A DNA stretch of 42,599 nt from Bacteroidota bacterium. Its GTDB lineage: Bacteria; Bacteroidota; Bacteroidia; Flavobacteriales; Weeksellaceae. Numbering within the stretch: the stretch's first letter is position 1; every line of letters starts with the position of its first letter. The notes beneath the pieces were generated by a model, which worked only from the letters and a program-made list of their open reading frames with translations, had not been told where the DNA came from and did no database searches. This document shows positions 1-7,037 of this stretch, one piece after another. The stretch is from positions 1 to 42,599 of the forward strand of contig JAFAGO010000056.1 of assembly GCA_023422635.1 (NCBI GenBank). Reading direction: 5' to 3'. Both the position numbers and the translations under genes were made by a program.

Positions 1-76
1 TATTGTTATGTCAATGATCTCTTCTTCTTTTCGCTTTAATCAGTCACTCTCTGTCGTTGTTTCTGATTTGCGAGTG
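1..76 (-). other. Probable transcribed leader of an rRNA operon
   Basis: Read leftward, this segment lies downstream of two tandem strong promoters and has no ORF. It ends with a stretch reading GATCATTGACATAAC, which resembles the box just upstream of 16S rRNA genes in Bacteroidota. The 16S gene itself would lie outside the window. The assignment rests on the tandem promoters and this weak resemblance, so it is an inference. Confidence 0.4.
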
Positions 77-107
77 CAAAGGTAAATGTTATTTTTAATA
101 TGACCAA
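77..107 (-). promoter_or_regulatory. Bacteroidota-type promoter, proximal of a tandem pair
   Basis: On the minus strand there is a -33 box TTTGG (TTG at 107-105), a 20-nt spacer and a -7 box TACCTTTG (84-77), a full match to TAnnTTTG followed by GCA. It repeats the layout of the promoter at 214-243 and points out of the window. Tandem strong promoters with no ORF downstream suggest a stable-RNA operon. Confidence 0.7.
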
Positions 108-213
108 ATGTTTTTTGAAGTTTTTTCGGTAACTACTATCTCTATTTAGCAATACCTACTCGCCTCACCAACTACTCAATCTATCACCTTCGCCCCCCTC
201 TTTATCGGGACTG

Positions 214-243
214 CAAATGTAAGAACTTATCACCAATATCCAA
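214..243 (-). promoter_or_regulatory. Bacteroidota-type promoter, distal of a tandem pair
   Basis: On the minus strand there is a -33 box TTTGG (TTG at 243-241), a 19-nt spacer and a -7 box TACATTTG (221-214), again followed by GCA. It lies about 137 nt upstream of the second promoter. The stretch between this site and the promoter at 494 has no convincing gene or structure. Confidence 0.68.
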
Positions 244-493
244 ACTTTTTACATAATTATATTCAACTAATCCCTCAACCATCTGAATGTGAACTACAAA
301 AGTTTGCAGGCGAAAAGATAGGTTTCATCAGTTAAGTGAATAGATTGAGTGGAAATCGTAGAAAATCGTGCGCGAAAACAATAAATATCAATCTCCCTCG
401 ACTACTTGGATTGCCATTTCTTAATCATATTATAGAAAAGGTAGCCGAAAAAATTCATTCTATATCAAATAAATATCGGCAACTTATATAATA

Positions 494-525
494 TTGAATA
501 CATCACACAGAATTCAATATATTTG
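494..525 (+). promoter_or_regulatory. Promoter of the DUF4290-murA operon
   Basis: TTG at 494-496, a 21-nt spacer and TATATTTG at 518-525 match the Bacteroidota housekeeping consensus. The -7 box ends only 5 nt before the ATG at 531, so the expected transcription start coincides with the start codon. Confidence 0.75.
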
Positions 526-530
526 CAGCT

Positions 531-1166
531 ATGGAATACAATACAGAAAGAACTCACCTTAATATGCCAGAATATGGCCGCATCATCCAGAGCTTAGTGG
601 AACGATGCAAAACCCTTGCTGATGAAGACAAGCGAAATGAAATGGCCACTGCCATCGTAGATTTCATGGGACAAAGAAACCCTCAACTTAGAGACGAAGA
701 AAACTATAAGCATAAACTATGGGATCACCTTTACATTCTTGCAGACTATGAATTGGATGTAAAAGCTCCCTATCCTATCGTTTCTCGAGAAGAATTAGCC
801 ACAAAACCTAAAAGAATGGAATACCCTAAATTGCAAGGCGATTTCAAATTCTATGGTAAAAGTATTCTACAGTTAATTGAAAAGGCAATTGAATTGGAGG
901 AAGGTGAAGAAAAGGAAGCGTTAATTGAGGTGATCGCCAATAACATGAAAAAATCTTATAATGTATATAATAAGGAACATGTAACTGATGATGTAATTTT
1001 CCGCCATTTAAAAGAACTTTCAGAAAATAGGCTTGACCTTACTAGTATTGATTCGTTAGAGAAAAGCAAAATCTATTACAATCATAATAATAGAAACAAC
1101 AAGAATCAGAAAAACCATAACCACAGACGCAACCAAAATCAAAACCAAAATAAAAAAAGAAAATAA
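531..1166 (+). CDS. DUF4290 domain-containing protein
   Basis: This 211-residue cytoplasmic protein belongs to the Bacteroidota-specific DUF4290 family, recognised by its opening (MEYNTERTHLNMPEYGR) and its place directly upstream of murA. No biochemical function is known to me. The first 150 or so residues are helical and charged. The last 25 are a basic, low-complexity tail of Asn, Lys, Gln, His and Arg that could bind nucleic acid, though that is only a guess. The stop codon overlaps the murA ATG (TAATG), so the two genes are probably translationally coupled. The start at 531 keeps the family-typical N-terminus although it leaves almost no 5' UTR after the promoter at 494-525. Confidence 0.85.
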   Translation: MEYNTERTHLNMPEYGRIIQSLVERCKTLADEDKRNEMATAIVDFMGQRNPQLRDEENYKHKLWDHLYILADYELDVKAPYPIVSREELATKPKRMEYPKLQGDFKFYGKSILQLIEKAIELEEGEEKEALIEVIANNMKKSYNVYNKEHVTDDVIFRHLKELSENRLDLTSIDSLEKSKIYYNHNNRNNKNQKNHNHRRNQNQNQNKKRK

Positions 1167-2473
1167 TGAGCGGAACATTTCAAATTAGAGGAGGCAAAAA
1201 ACTGCACGGAGAAATTACCCCTCAAGGTGCAAAAAATGAAGCCTTACAAATTCTTTGTGCCGTTCTTTTAACTGATGAAGAAGTTCGCGTTCGAAATATC
1301 CCTGATATCCACGATGTGAACCGCCTGATCGAAATATTGGGAGATTTTGGAGTAAAAATTACAAAAAACGATCACGGCGATTATACCTTCAAGGCAGATA
1401 ACATCAATTTTGATTATATAAAATCCAGCGAATTCAAAAAAGATGGCGCCAAATTGCGCGGTTCTATTATGCTTCTCGGTCCCATGTTGGCACGTTATGG
1501 AGAAGCATATATGCCAACGCCTGGTGGCGACAAAATTGGTAGACGCCGTTTGGATACGCATTTCCAAGGATTAGTAGAATTGGGAGCAGAATTTAGTTAT
1601 GATGAAGAAGAATATTTCTACTCTTTAAAAGCAAAAGAACTTCAAGGGAAATTCATTCTATTAGAAGAAGCATCTGTTACCGGAACTGCAAACATTATAA
1701 TGGCAGCGGTAATGGCAAAAGGCAAAACCAGAGTATACAATGCCGCTTGCGAACCTTATTTACAGCAACTTTGTAAAATGCTAAACCGAATGGGCGCCAA
1801 TATTTCAGGGATTGGTTCCAACCTTTTAACCATCGAAGGCGTGGATCATTTGCATGGTACAGAACATACGATGCTTCCAGACATGGTAGAAATTGGTTCA
1901 TGGATTGGTTTGGCAGCAATGACAAAATCCAACATTACCATTAAAAACGTACACTGGAACCAGTTGGGAATTATTCCTGACGTTTTTAGAAAGCTTGGAA
2001 TTATTATCGAACAATCCGAAGACGACATGATTATCCCCGCTCAAGAGCATTACAAAATTCAGAAGTTTATTGATGGTTCTATCTTAACCGTTTCCGATGC
2101 GCCATGGCCTGGCTTTACCCCAGATTTACTGTCCATTGTTTTGGTCGTAGCCACACAAGCAAAAGGAACAGTGCTGATTCACCAAAAAATGTTTGAATCC
2201 AGATTGTTTTTTGTAGATAAACTAATTGATATGGGCGCACAAATTATTCTTTGTGATCCTCACCGTGCTACCGTAGTGGGATTAAATCACGAATATCCAT
2301 TACGTGGAACGACAATGACTTCACCAGATATTCGTGCAGGGAACGCTTTATTGATTGCTGCTCTTTCTGCAGAAGGAAAATCTTACATTCACAACATCGA
2401 ACAAATCGACCGTGGATATGAAAATATTGATGGAAGGTTAAAAGCATTAGGTGCAGATATTGAAAGAGTGTAA
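1166..2473 (+). CDS. murA: UDP-N-acetylglucosamine 1-carboxyvinyltransferase
   Basis: MurA transfers enolpyruvate from PEP to UDP-GlcNAc, the first committed step of peptidoglycan synthesis in the cytoplasm. The 435-residue product has the normal length and the EPT repeats: the KLHGEITPQGAKNEAL opening (substrate-binding Lys-Asn) and a C-terminal SPDIRAGNALLIAAL segment. The active-site loop reads PGGDKIGRRRLDTH around residue 122. The usual catalytic Cys of E. coli-type MurA (PGGCAIG) is therefore Asp122, a change known from naturally fosfomycin-insensitive MurA enzymes. The gene overlaps the DUF4290 gene upstream and converges with the NIL gene, with 3 bp between the stop codons. Confidence 0.97.
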   Translation: MSGTFQIRGGKKLHGEITPQGAKNEALQILCAVLLTDEEVRVRNIPDIHDVNRLIEILGDFGVKITKNDHGDYTFKADNINFDYIKSSEFKKDGAKLRGSIMLLGPMLARYGEAYMPTPGGDKIGRRRLDTHFQGLVELGAEFSYDEEEYFYSLKAKELQGKFILLEEASVTGTANIIMAAVMAKGKTRVYNAACEPYLQQLCKMLNRMGANISGIGSNLLTIEGVDHLHGTEHTMLPDMVEIGSWIGLAAMTKSNITIKNVHWNQLGIIPDVFRKLGIIIEQSEDDMIIPAQEHYKIQKFIDGSILTVSDAPWPGFTPDLLSIVLVVATQAKGTVLIHQKMFESRLFFVDKLIDMGAQIILCDPHRATVVGLNHEYPLRGTTMTSPDIRAGNALLIAALSAEGKSYIHNIEQIDRGYENIDGRLKALGADIERV

Positions 2474-2476
2474 CAA

Positions 2477-2779
2477 TTATACAGCTCGTCGATGAGGATA
2501 ATCAATAAACGTATTAAGAACTCTTGAATGATTTAAGTAAAACTCAAGATCTTGATGTTGATTCAATTCCGTATCGATTAGCAATTGTACTTTCCCGAAA
2601 TTTTTTCCGCTGTAAAATTCAATTTCAGCATTTAAAATTCTGTACGTAATTCCAAATTGATTATAAATCGCATTCAGAAGAGATTCGAGTGCGATTTTCC
2701 CATTTAGTTCAATTTCAAGCAAAAGCGTTCTTTTCGCATTTCCTGAAAGTTTCCGTGTTGTTTCGTTCGAGTTAATCAT
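2477..2779 (-). CDS. Free-standing NIL-domain protein
   Basis: The 100-residue product matches the NIL domain, the ferredoxin-like ligand-binding domain found at the C-terminus of the methionine-importer ATPase MetN. Residues about 18-95 show the pattern: a first strand (LLLEIELNG), a helix (LESLLNAIYNQFGI), the ILNAEIEFYSGKNFGKVQLLI core and a final helix-strand. There is no ATPase part, so this is a single-domain version, likely a small sensor or a protein tied to sulfur amino-acid metabolism; the ligand is inferred. It is preceded by an attenuator-like leader. It is transcribed alone and converges on murA. Confidence 0.75.
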   Translation of the reverse strand: MINSNETTRKLSGNAKRTLLLEIELNGKIALESLLNAIYNQFGITYRILNAEIEFYSGKNFGKVQLLIDTELNQHQDLEFYLNHSRVLNTFIDYPHRRAV

Positions 2780-2805
2780 GATATTTTTTTAAAAAATTTT
2801 TAAAT

Positions 2806-2835
2806 AAAAACAGGCCTCACGAATGGTGAAGCCTG
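2806..2835 (-). terminator. Intrinsic terminator in the NIL-gene leader (attenuator)
   Basis: On the minus strand, CAGGCTTCAC (2835-2826), loop CATTC, and GTGAGGCCTG (2820-2811) form a 10-bp stem with one G-U pair, followed by five T (2810-2806). It lies 27 nt upstream of the NIL start codon and downstream of a promoter and short ORF, so it would end transcription before the gene. Its loop (CCATTC at 2826-2821) is complementary to GAATGG at 2859-2854, which overlaps the leader stop codon. Confidence 0.75.
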
Positions 2836-2858
2836 AAAAAACAAACCTTTATCCCATT

Positions 2859-2912
2859 CTATTTATAAAAATTGAACATTTTCATTATTCTATGACAAGA
2901 AGTTCTATGCAT
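2859..2912 (-). CDS. Putative 17-residue leader peptide
   Basis: The ORF reads MHRTSCHRIMKMFNFYK and stops with TAG at 2861-2859. It begins about 15 nt after the predicted transcription start of the promoter at 2932-2962 and ends 24 nt before the terminator stem. It holds one Cys and three Met, which would suit control by sulfur amino acids, but no long run of one residue is present. Its reality is inferred from its position; an ORF this short could occur by chance. Confidence 0.4.
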   Translation of the reverse strand: MHRTSCHRIMKMFNFYK

Positions 2913-2931
2913 TGGGATGATAATAATGAGG

Positions 2932-2962
2932 CAAAATTGTAAATAATTATTTAGTACACCAA
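2932..2962 (-). promoter_or_regulatory. Promoter of the NIL-gene leader
   Basis: On the minus strand there is TTTGG with TTG at 2962-2960, a 20-nt spacer, and CAATTTTG at 2939-2932, one mismatch from TAnnTTTG. The -33 box and spacing copy the strong promoters at 77-107 and 214-243. The leader transcript to the terminator would be about 120 nt. From 2940 to 3110 nothing else is seen. Confidence 0.55.
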
Positions 2963-3110
2963 ATTAGTAGACTAATAAATTTGAAAATATTTTCAAACTA
3001 CTACATAATAAATTGATTTACAGTGAAATAATTTTTCCGTATAATTTTAGCCCCAAAAATACTTGAGCATAAGTCACCTTACTTTTCTTCAGCGTATGCT
3101 ACAAAATCGT

Positions 3111-3118
3111 TACTTTTG
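3111..3118 (+). promoter_or_regulatory. Promoter -7 box of the aminotransferase-murB operon
   Basis: TACTTTTG fully matches TAnnTTTG and lies 26 nt before the ATG at 3145. No exact TTG is present at the expected -33 position, so only the -7 box is supported. Confidence 0.5.
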
Positions 3119-3144
3119 TAGAACGAAGAAAAAGTAATTGTACC

Positions 3145-4350
3145 ATGCCAAATATCTCACAAAGGGCGCAAAACATGCCTGCTTCACCAGTTCGAAAATT
3201 AGTTCCCTACGCTGTAGCTGCAAAACAGAAAGGAATAAAAGTATATCACCTCAACATCGGACAACCTGATATTGAAACTCCAGAAACTGCTTTAGATGCA
3301 GTTAAAAATAATCATCTCAAAATTTTAGATTATTCCCTTTCCGAAGGAGGTTTTGAATACAGGGGTGCACTTCGCGATTATTATCATTCTTTAGGATTTA
3401 CCGATCTTACAACAGAAGATTTTATCGTGACGAATGGAGGTTCGGAAGCTTTAAATTTTGCGATTTCTACCTTATGTGACGATGGAGACGAAATCATTAT
3501 TCCAGAGCCGTATTACGCCAACTATAATGGTTTTGCTGGTACTTTTAATATCAATGTAGTAGCAGTTCCTTCCACCATCGAAACTGGTTTTGCACTTCCA
3601 CCAATCGAAGATTTCGAAAAAAAAATTACAGAGAAAACTCGAGCGATTATCATTTGTAATCCAGGAAATCCTTCAGGATATTTGTATACGAAAGAAGAAT
3701 TGCAAAAACTCGCGGATATTGCGTTGAAATACGACATCACAATTATTTCAGATGAAGTGTATCGTGAATATGTGTATGATGGAAAGCAACAAACCTCGAT
3801 GTTGGTATTCCGTGAAGCTTCGGAAAATGTGGTCATCATCGATTCCGAATCCAAAAGATATTCAATGTGTGGAGCGAGAATTGGTTGCTTATTGACGCGT
3901 TCGCAAAAAATAAGAAAATCAGCAATGCTCTTTGCGCAAGCAAGATTAAGTCCGGTTCTTTTAGGGCAAATTGCAGCAACTGCAGCGCATGTAAATGATG
4001 GAGCTTATATTAGAAGCGTTCGTGAAGAATATACAAAACGCAGGAATTTGTTGGTCGATTTACTCAACGGAATTCCTGGCGTAATTTGTCCGAAACCAAA
4101 AGGCGCTTTTTATTGTGTTGCTGAACTTCCTGTAGACGATACTGATGTATTTGCACAATGGCTTTTGGAGCATTATTCTTACGAAAATGAAACCGTAATG
4201 GTTGCTCCCATGGGCGGTTTTTACTCCAATCCGGAGCTAGGAAAAAAACAAGTGCGTATTGCCTATGTTTTAAAAGAAGAAGATTTGAAAAGAAGTGTGG
4301 AGTTGCTGAATGATGCGCTTCAAAAATATAAACTGGAATTCGGATTGTAA
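3145..4350 (+). CDS. Class I/II PLP-dependent aminotransferase
   Basis: This is a fold-type I PLP aminotransferase of 401 residues, most like the AspC/AlaA aspartate- or alanine-type enzymes. Visible motifs are LNIGQPDIETP (substrate loop near residue 36), VTNGGSEALNFA (cofactor phosphate contact), IIICNPGNPSGYLY, ISDEVYREYVY, and the Schiff-base lysine K237 in DSESKRYSMCGARIG. The C-terminal KGAFYCVAELP segment and a late Arg (QVRIAY) fit binding of the substrate carboxylate. The exact amino donor cannot be read from the sequence. Its TAA is followed directly by the ATG of murB with no spacer, so the two form an operon. Confidence 0.92.
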   Translation: MPNISQRAQNMPASPVRKLVPYAVAAKQKGIKVYHLNIGQPDIETPETALDAVKNNHLKILDYSLSEGGFEYRGALRDYYHSLGFTDLTTEDFIVTNGGSEALNFAISTLCDDGDEIIIPEPYYANYNGFAGTFNINVVAVPSTIETGFALPPIEDFEKKITEKTRAIIICNPGNPSGYLYTKEELQKLADIALKYDITIISDEVYREYVYDGKQQTSMLVFREASENVVIIDSESKRYSMCGARIGCLLTRSQKIRKSAMLFAQARLSPVLLGQIAATAAHVNDGAYIRSVREEYTKRRNLLVDLLNGIPGVICPKPKGAFYCVAELPVDDTDVFAQWLLEHYSYENETVMVAPMGGFYSNPELGKKQVRIAYVLKEEDLKRSVELLNDALQKYKLEFGL

Positions 4351-5373
4351 ATGCAGATACTTGAAAACGTTTCTTTAAAACCGTTCAACACTTTTGGCGT
4401 GTCGGTTTTTGCACAATATTTTTCTGAAGTTCATTCAAAAGAAGAGCTTTTGGAAGTGTTACAATTTCAAAAGAGCAACCAAATTCCTCTGCTCTTTTTA
4501 GGTGGCGGAAGTAATGTTTTGTTCACAAAAAACTTTGATGGAATTGTTGTTCAACTTAATTTAAAAGGAATTACAGAAGAAAAAATAGATGATAACACCA
4601 TTTATGTAACTGCAGCAGCGGGAGAAAATTGGCATCAATTCGTTCTTTCAAATCTCGATAAAAATTATGGAGGTTTAGAAAATCTTTCTTTAATCCCTGG
4701 AAATGTTGGCACTTCGCCTATGCAAAATATTGGAGCATACGGAACGGAAATTAAGGACATCTTCCACTCCTGCAAGGTTTTGAATATTGAAACGTTAGCA
4801 ATTGAAGAATTTGATAAAGAAAAATGCAAATTTGGTTACCGCGATTCTATTTTTAAACAAGAAGGAAAAGGAAAATATGTGATTCTGGAAGTCACCTTTC
4901 AATTAACCACAAATCAACATCGAATTTCGGTAGAATATGGAGCAATTCAATCTGAATTGGAAAAGATGAACGTCTCAAATCCTACCATAAAAAATGTTTC
5001 AGACGCGGTAATTGCTATCCGACAAAGCAAACTTCCAGATCCGAAAGTATTGGGCAATGCAGGAAGCTTTTTTAAAAATCCAACAATTCCGCTGTATCAT
5101 TACGAAAAACTTCAAACTTCATTTCCTGAAATTCCAGGTTATCCAAATGGTGATTTTGTAAAGGTTCCAGCAGGTTGGCTTATTGAAAAATCGGGTTGGA
5201 AAGGCAAACAAATTGGCAATGTTGCAACGCATCATCTTCAAGCTTTAGTCATTCTAAATGCAACCGGAAATGCAACGGGAAGAGAAATCTTCGACTTTTC
5301 ACAACTGATTATTGATGATATTTCAGAAAAATTCAACATCACTTTAGAGCGTGAAGTCAACATTATATCGTAA
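4351..5373 (+). CDS. murB: UDP-N-acetylenolpyruvoylglucosamine reductase
   Basis: MurB is the FAD- and NADPH-dependent enzyme that reduces the MurA product to UDP-MurNAc. The 340-residue protein has the FAD-binding signature LGGGSNVLFT (about 50-59), SLIPGNVGTSPMQNIGAYGTE (113-133), FGYRDSIF (active-site Arg near 164) and GNAGSFFKNP with the proton-donor Ser239. The C-terminal LEREVN holds the conserved Glu. The length and the Tyr-containing insertion fit type I MurB, the E. coli kind. It is translationally adjacent to the aminotransferase and lies 1.9 kb from murA, so two successive peptidoglycan enzymes are near each other but not in one operon. Confidence 0.96.
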   Translation: MQILENVSLKPFNTFGVSVFAQYFSEVHSKEELLEVLQFQKSNQIPLLFLGGGSNVLFTKNFDGIVVQLNLKGITEEKIDDNTIYVTAAAGENWHQFVLSNLDKNYGGLENLSLIPGNVGTSPMQNIGAYGTEIKDIFHSCKVLNIETLAIEEFDKEKCKFGYRDSIFKQEGKGKYVILEVTFQLTTNQHRISVEYGAIQSELEKMNVSNPTIKNVSDAVIAIRQSKLPDPKVLGNAGSFFKNPTIPLYHYEKLQTSFPEIPGYPNGDFVKVPAGWLIEKSGWKGKQIGNVATHHLQALVILNATGNATGREIFDFSQLIIDDISEKFNITLEREVNIIS

Positions 5374-5558
5374 TGATCGGTTAAGGTTTCTCTCAAAAAA
5401 ACGTTTTGTAAAAATTAAAATTCGTAGACCCATTCAATAAGACATCCCGAATTTCCGGTGCAATAATTTTTCGATTTCGTATTTATCTATAAATTATCGT
5501 TATTTGCTCTTTATAAAGCTTTAGAATTTGTTCTATCGCCTAAAAAAATAGAAACAAG

Positions 5559-6362
5559 ATGAAAATAGCGGTACTTGGAGCAGGAAAAATGGGACTTTCG
5601 TTTTCAAAATCGTTTTTGAAATATGAACTCATCAAGCCTGAAAATCTTTTATTAATAACAAGACATACTGAAAGAAAAGAAGAAATTCGTTCGCTTTTTC
5701 CTCATTCTGAAATCGCTTCGTTTTCTGAAATTGAGGTTCTTAATGCGGATCTCATTATCATTTCCGTAAAACCACAAGATTTTAGCTTTGTCGCGGCGAA
5801 TCTTCCTTTCAAAATTAAAGAAGAAATGTTGGTACTTTCTATCATGGCAGGAATTTCCATCGAAAAAATTCAAACAGCTTTACACCACAAATTGGTGGTA
5901 CGGGCAATGCCAAATTCTCCCACTTTAATCGGAATGGGAATTACAGGATATACCGCAGCAGAAGGAATTACCGTAAACCAGCTGATGCAATTAGAACGTT
6001 TAATGAATTCTACAGGAAGATCCGTTTACCTTGAAAACGAAAGTTTATTAAATGGCGTAACCGCACTTTCTGGAAGCGGACCTGCGTACTTTTACTATAT
6101 CATTGATGCGATGATAAAAGCAGGAACAGAAATGGGAATCGACGAAAATTTATCTAAACTTTTTGTGAAACAGACGATGCTTGGCGCATATCATTTGATC
6201 AATAATTCCGAAAAATCGTTAGAAGAATTAATTAAAGATGTTGCTTCTAAAGGCGGAACAACCGAAGCTGCTTTGCAAATATTTAACGAGCTGCAATTAA
6301 AAGAAACCCTACAAAAAGGAATTTTTGCTGCCGAAAACCGATCAAAAGAACTCAACCAATAA
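5559..6362 (+). CDS. proC: Pyrroline-5-carboxylate reductase
   Basis: ProC reduces 1-pyrroline-5-carboxylate to proline with NAD(P)H. The 267-residue protein starts with the Rossmann motif VLGAGKMGLSFSKSF, continues with ISVKPQDF and VVRAMPNSPTLIGMG, and carries the family signature in its C-terminal dimerisation domain (LSGSGPAYFYYIIDAMIKAG, then VASKGGTTEAAL). All key parts are present and the length is normal. It stands 185 nt after murB with its own A-rich upstream region, where only weak promoter candidates are seen, and is followed after 3 nt by the unknown gene at 6366. Confidence 0.96.
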   Translation: MKIAVLGAGKMGLSFSKSFLKYELIKPENLLLITRHTERKEEIRSLFPHSEIASFSEIEVLNADLIIISVKPQDFSFVAANLPFKIKEEMLVLSIMAGISIEKIQTALHHKLVVRAMPNSPTLIGMGITGYTAAEGITVNQLMQLERLMNSTGRSVYLENESLLNGVTALSGSGPAYFYYIIDAMIKAGTEMGIDENLSKLFVKQTMLGAYHLINNSEKSLEELIKDVASKGGTTEAALQIFNELQLKETLQKGIFAAENRSKELNQ

Positions 6363-6365
6363 AAT

Positions 6366-6779
6366 ATGAATTTCGAAACTACGCTCGACAAAACAATTGA
6401 TCTTGCTTTGGATAGCGCTATTAACGCACTCAACAAAAATCAGGATTTTCAACCGATTTGTTTCCTTGTAAATAAAGATTGCACAATGACTTCTGTTCTT
6501 CCAGACGATAAAAACAACGAGTTGGATACCACTTATTTATTAGACTCATTTAAAGATTTTGCGGCAGAAAAAATCGAGGAACCAGAATATTCAGGATATT
6601 GCCTCGTGTATATTTCAGAAATCAATCTTGAAAATGAAAAATCCAATGCCATCACCTTATTTCTCAAGTTTAAAAACGACAATCTTCCTTTAAAAACCAG
6701 AATTTATTATTTCCCCTACATCATCAGACAAGAAAAACCTGAGATCCTTTTCGATCTAGCGTTTGCCAGCGAAGCATAA
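6366..6779 (+). CDS. Hypothetical protein, cotranscribed with proC
   Basis: I do not recognise this 137-residue protein. It has no signal peptide or membrane segment and is acidic. It seems to be a compact alpha/beta fold: an N-terminal helix (TLDKTIDLALDSAINAL), strands around QPICFLVNK and YCLVYIS, and a last strand-turn region (TRIYYFPYI). The 3-nt gap to proC indicates one transcript. The codon use looks like that of its neighbours, so it is very likely a real gene. No function can be assigned. Confidence 0.75.
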   Translation: MNFETTLDKTIDLALDSAINALNKNQDFQPICFLVNKDCTMTSVLPDDKNNELDTTYLLDSFKDFAAEKIEEPEYSGYCLVYISEINLENEKSNAITLFLKFKNDNLPLKTRIYYFPYIIRQEKPEILFDLAFASEA

Positions 6780-6991
6780 CGAAATCGTTCATCTTTCAAC
6801 CTATAAAATTATAGCTTTTTCAAAGATTCTAAAAAGTATTTTTTGAATTGAAGTGAACTTGTTCAACTTTGATTTTATATTCTTTTCATGATAAGACGTT
6901 ATAATTTCATCAAAAAATTAAATTCAAAAGAAAGTATCGAGTAGCGGAAAATCAGTTGCTATAAACCAACAATCAAAACAAATCTTCTGAA

Positions 6992-7021
6992 TTGTCAAAC
7001 GCTACCAAATACGTATCTTTG
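6992..7021 (+). promoter_or_regulatory. Promoter of ribB
   Basis: TTG at 6992-6994, a 19-nt spacer and TATCTTTG at 7014-7021 match the Bacteroidota consensus. The ATG at 7038 follows by 16 nt, leaving a 5' UTR of only about 10 nt. That leaves no room for an FMN riboswitch in the mRNA. Confidence 0.75.
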
Positions 7022-7037
7022 CGCAAATATTTTACCT

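Noticed and set aside
245..493. Third leftward promoter near 283-310
   Set aside because: The best -7 match (AACTTTTG) has a wrong first base and no TTG at the right distance.
1268..2028. Antisense ORFs within murA, and other long ORFs opposite real genes
   Set aside because: They lie wholly inside strong genes in another frame, have poor protein composition and lack promoters; they are shadows of the real coding frames.
2780..3060. SAM-type riboswitch before the NIL gene
   Set aside because: The hairpin and methionine link suggested it, but none of the conserved SAM-I or SAM-II core sequences is seen; the promoter, ORF and terminator order fits attenuation better.
6780..7037. FMN riboswitch before ribB and a short ORF near 6888
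   Set aside because: The promoter at 6992-7021 leaves only about 10 nt of 5' UTR, and no RFN-like conserved segments are seen. The ORF of 18 codons upstream has no supporting signal.
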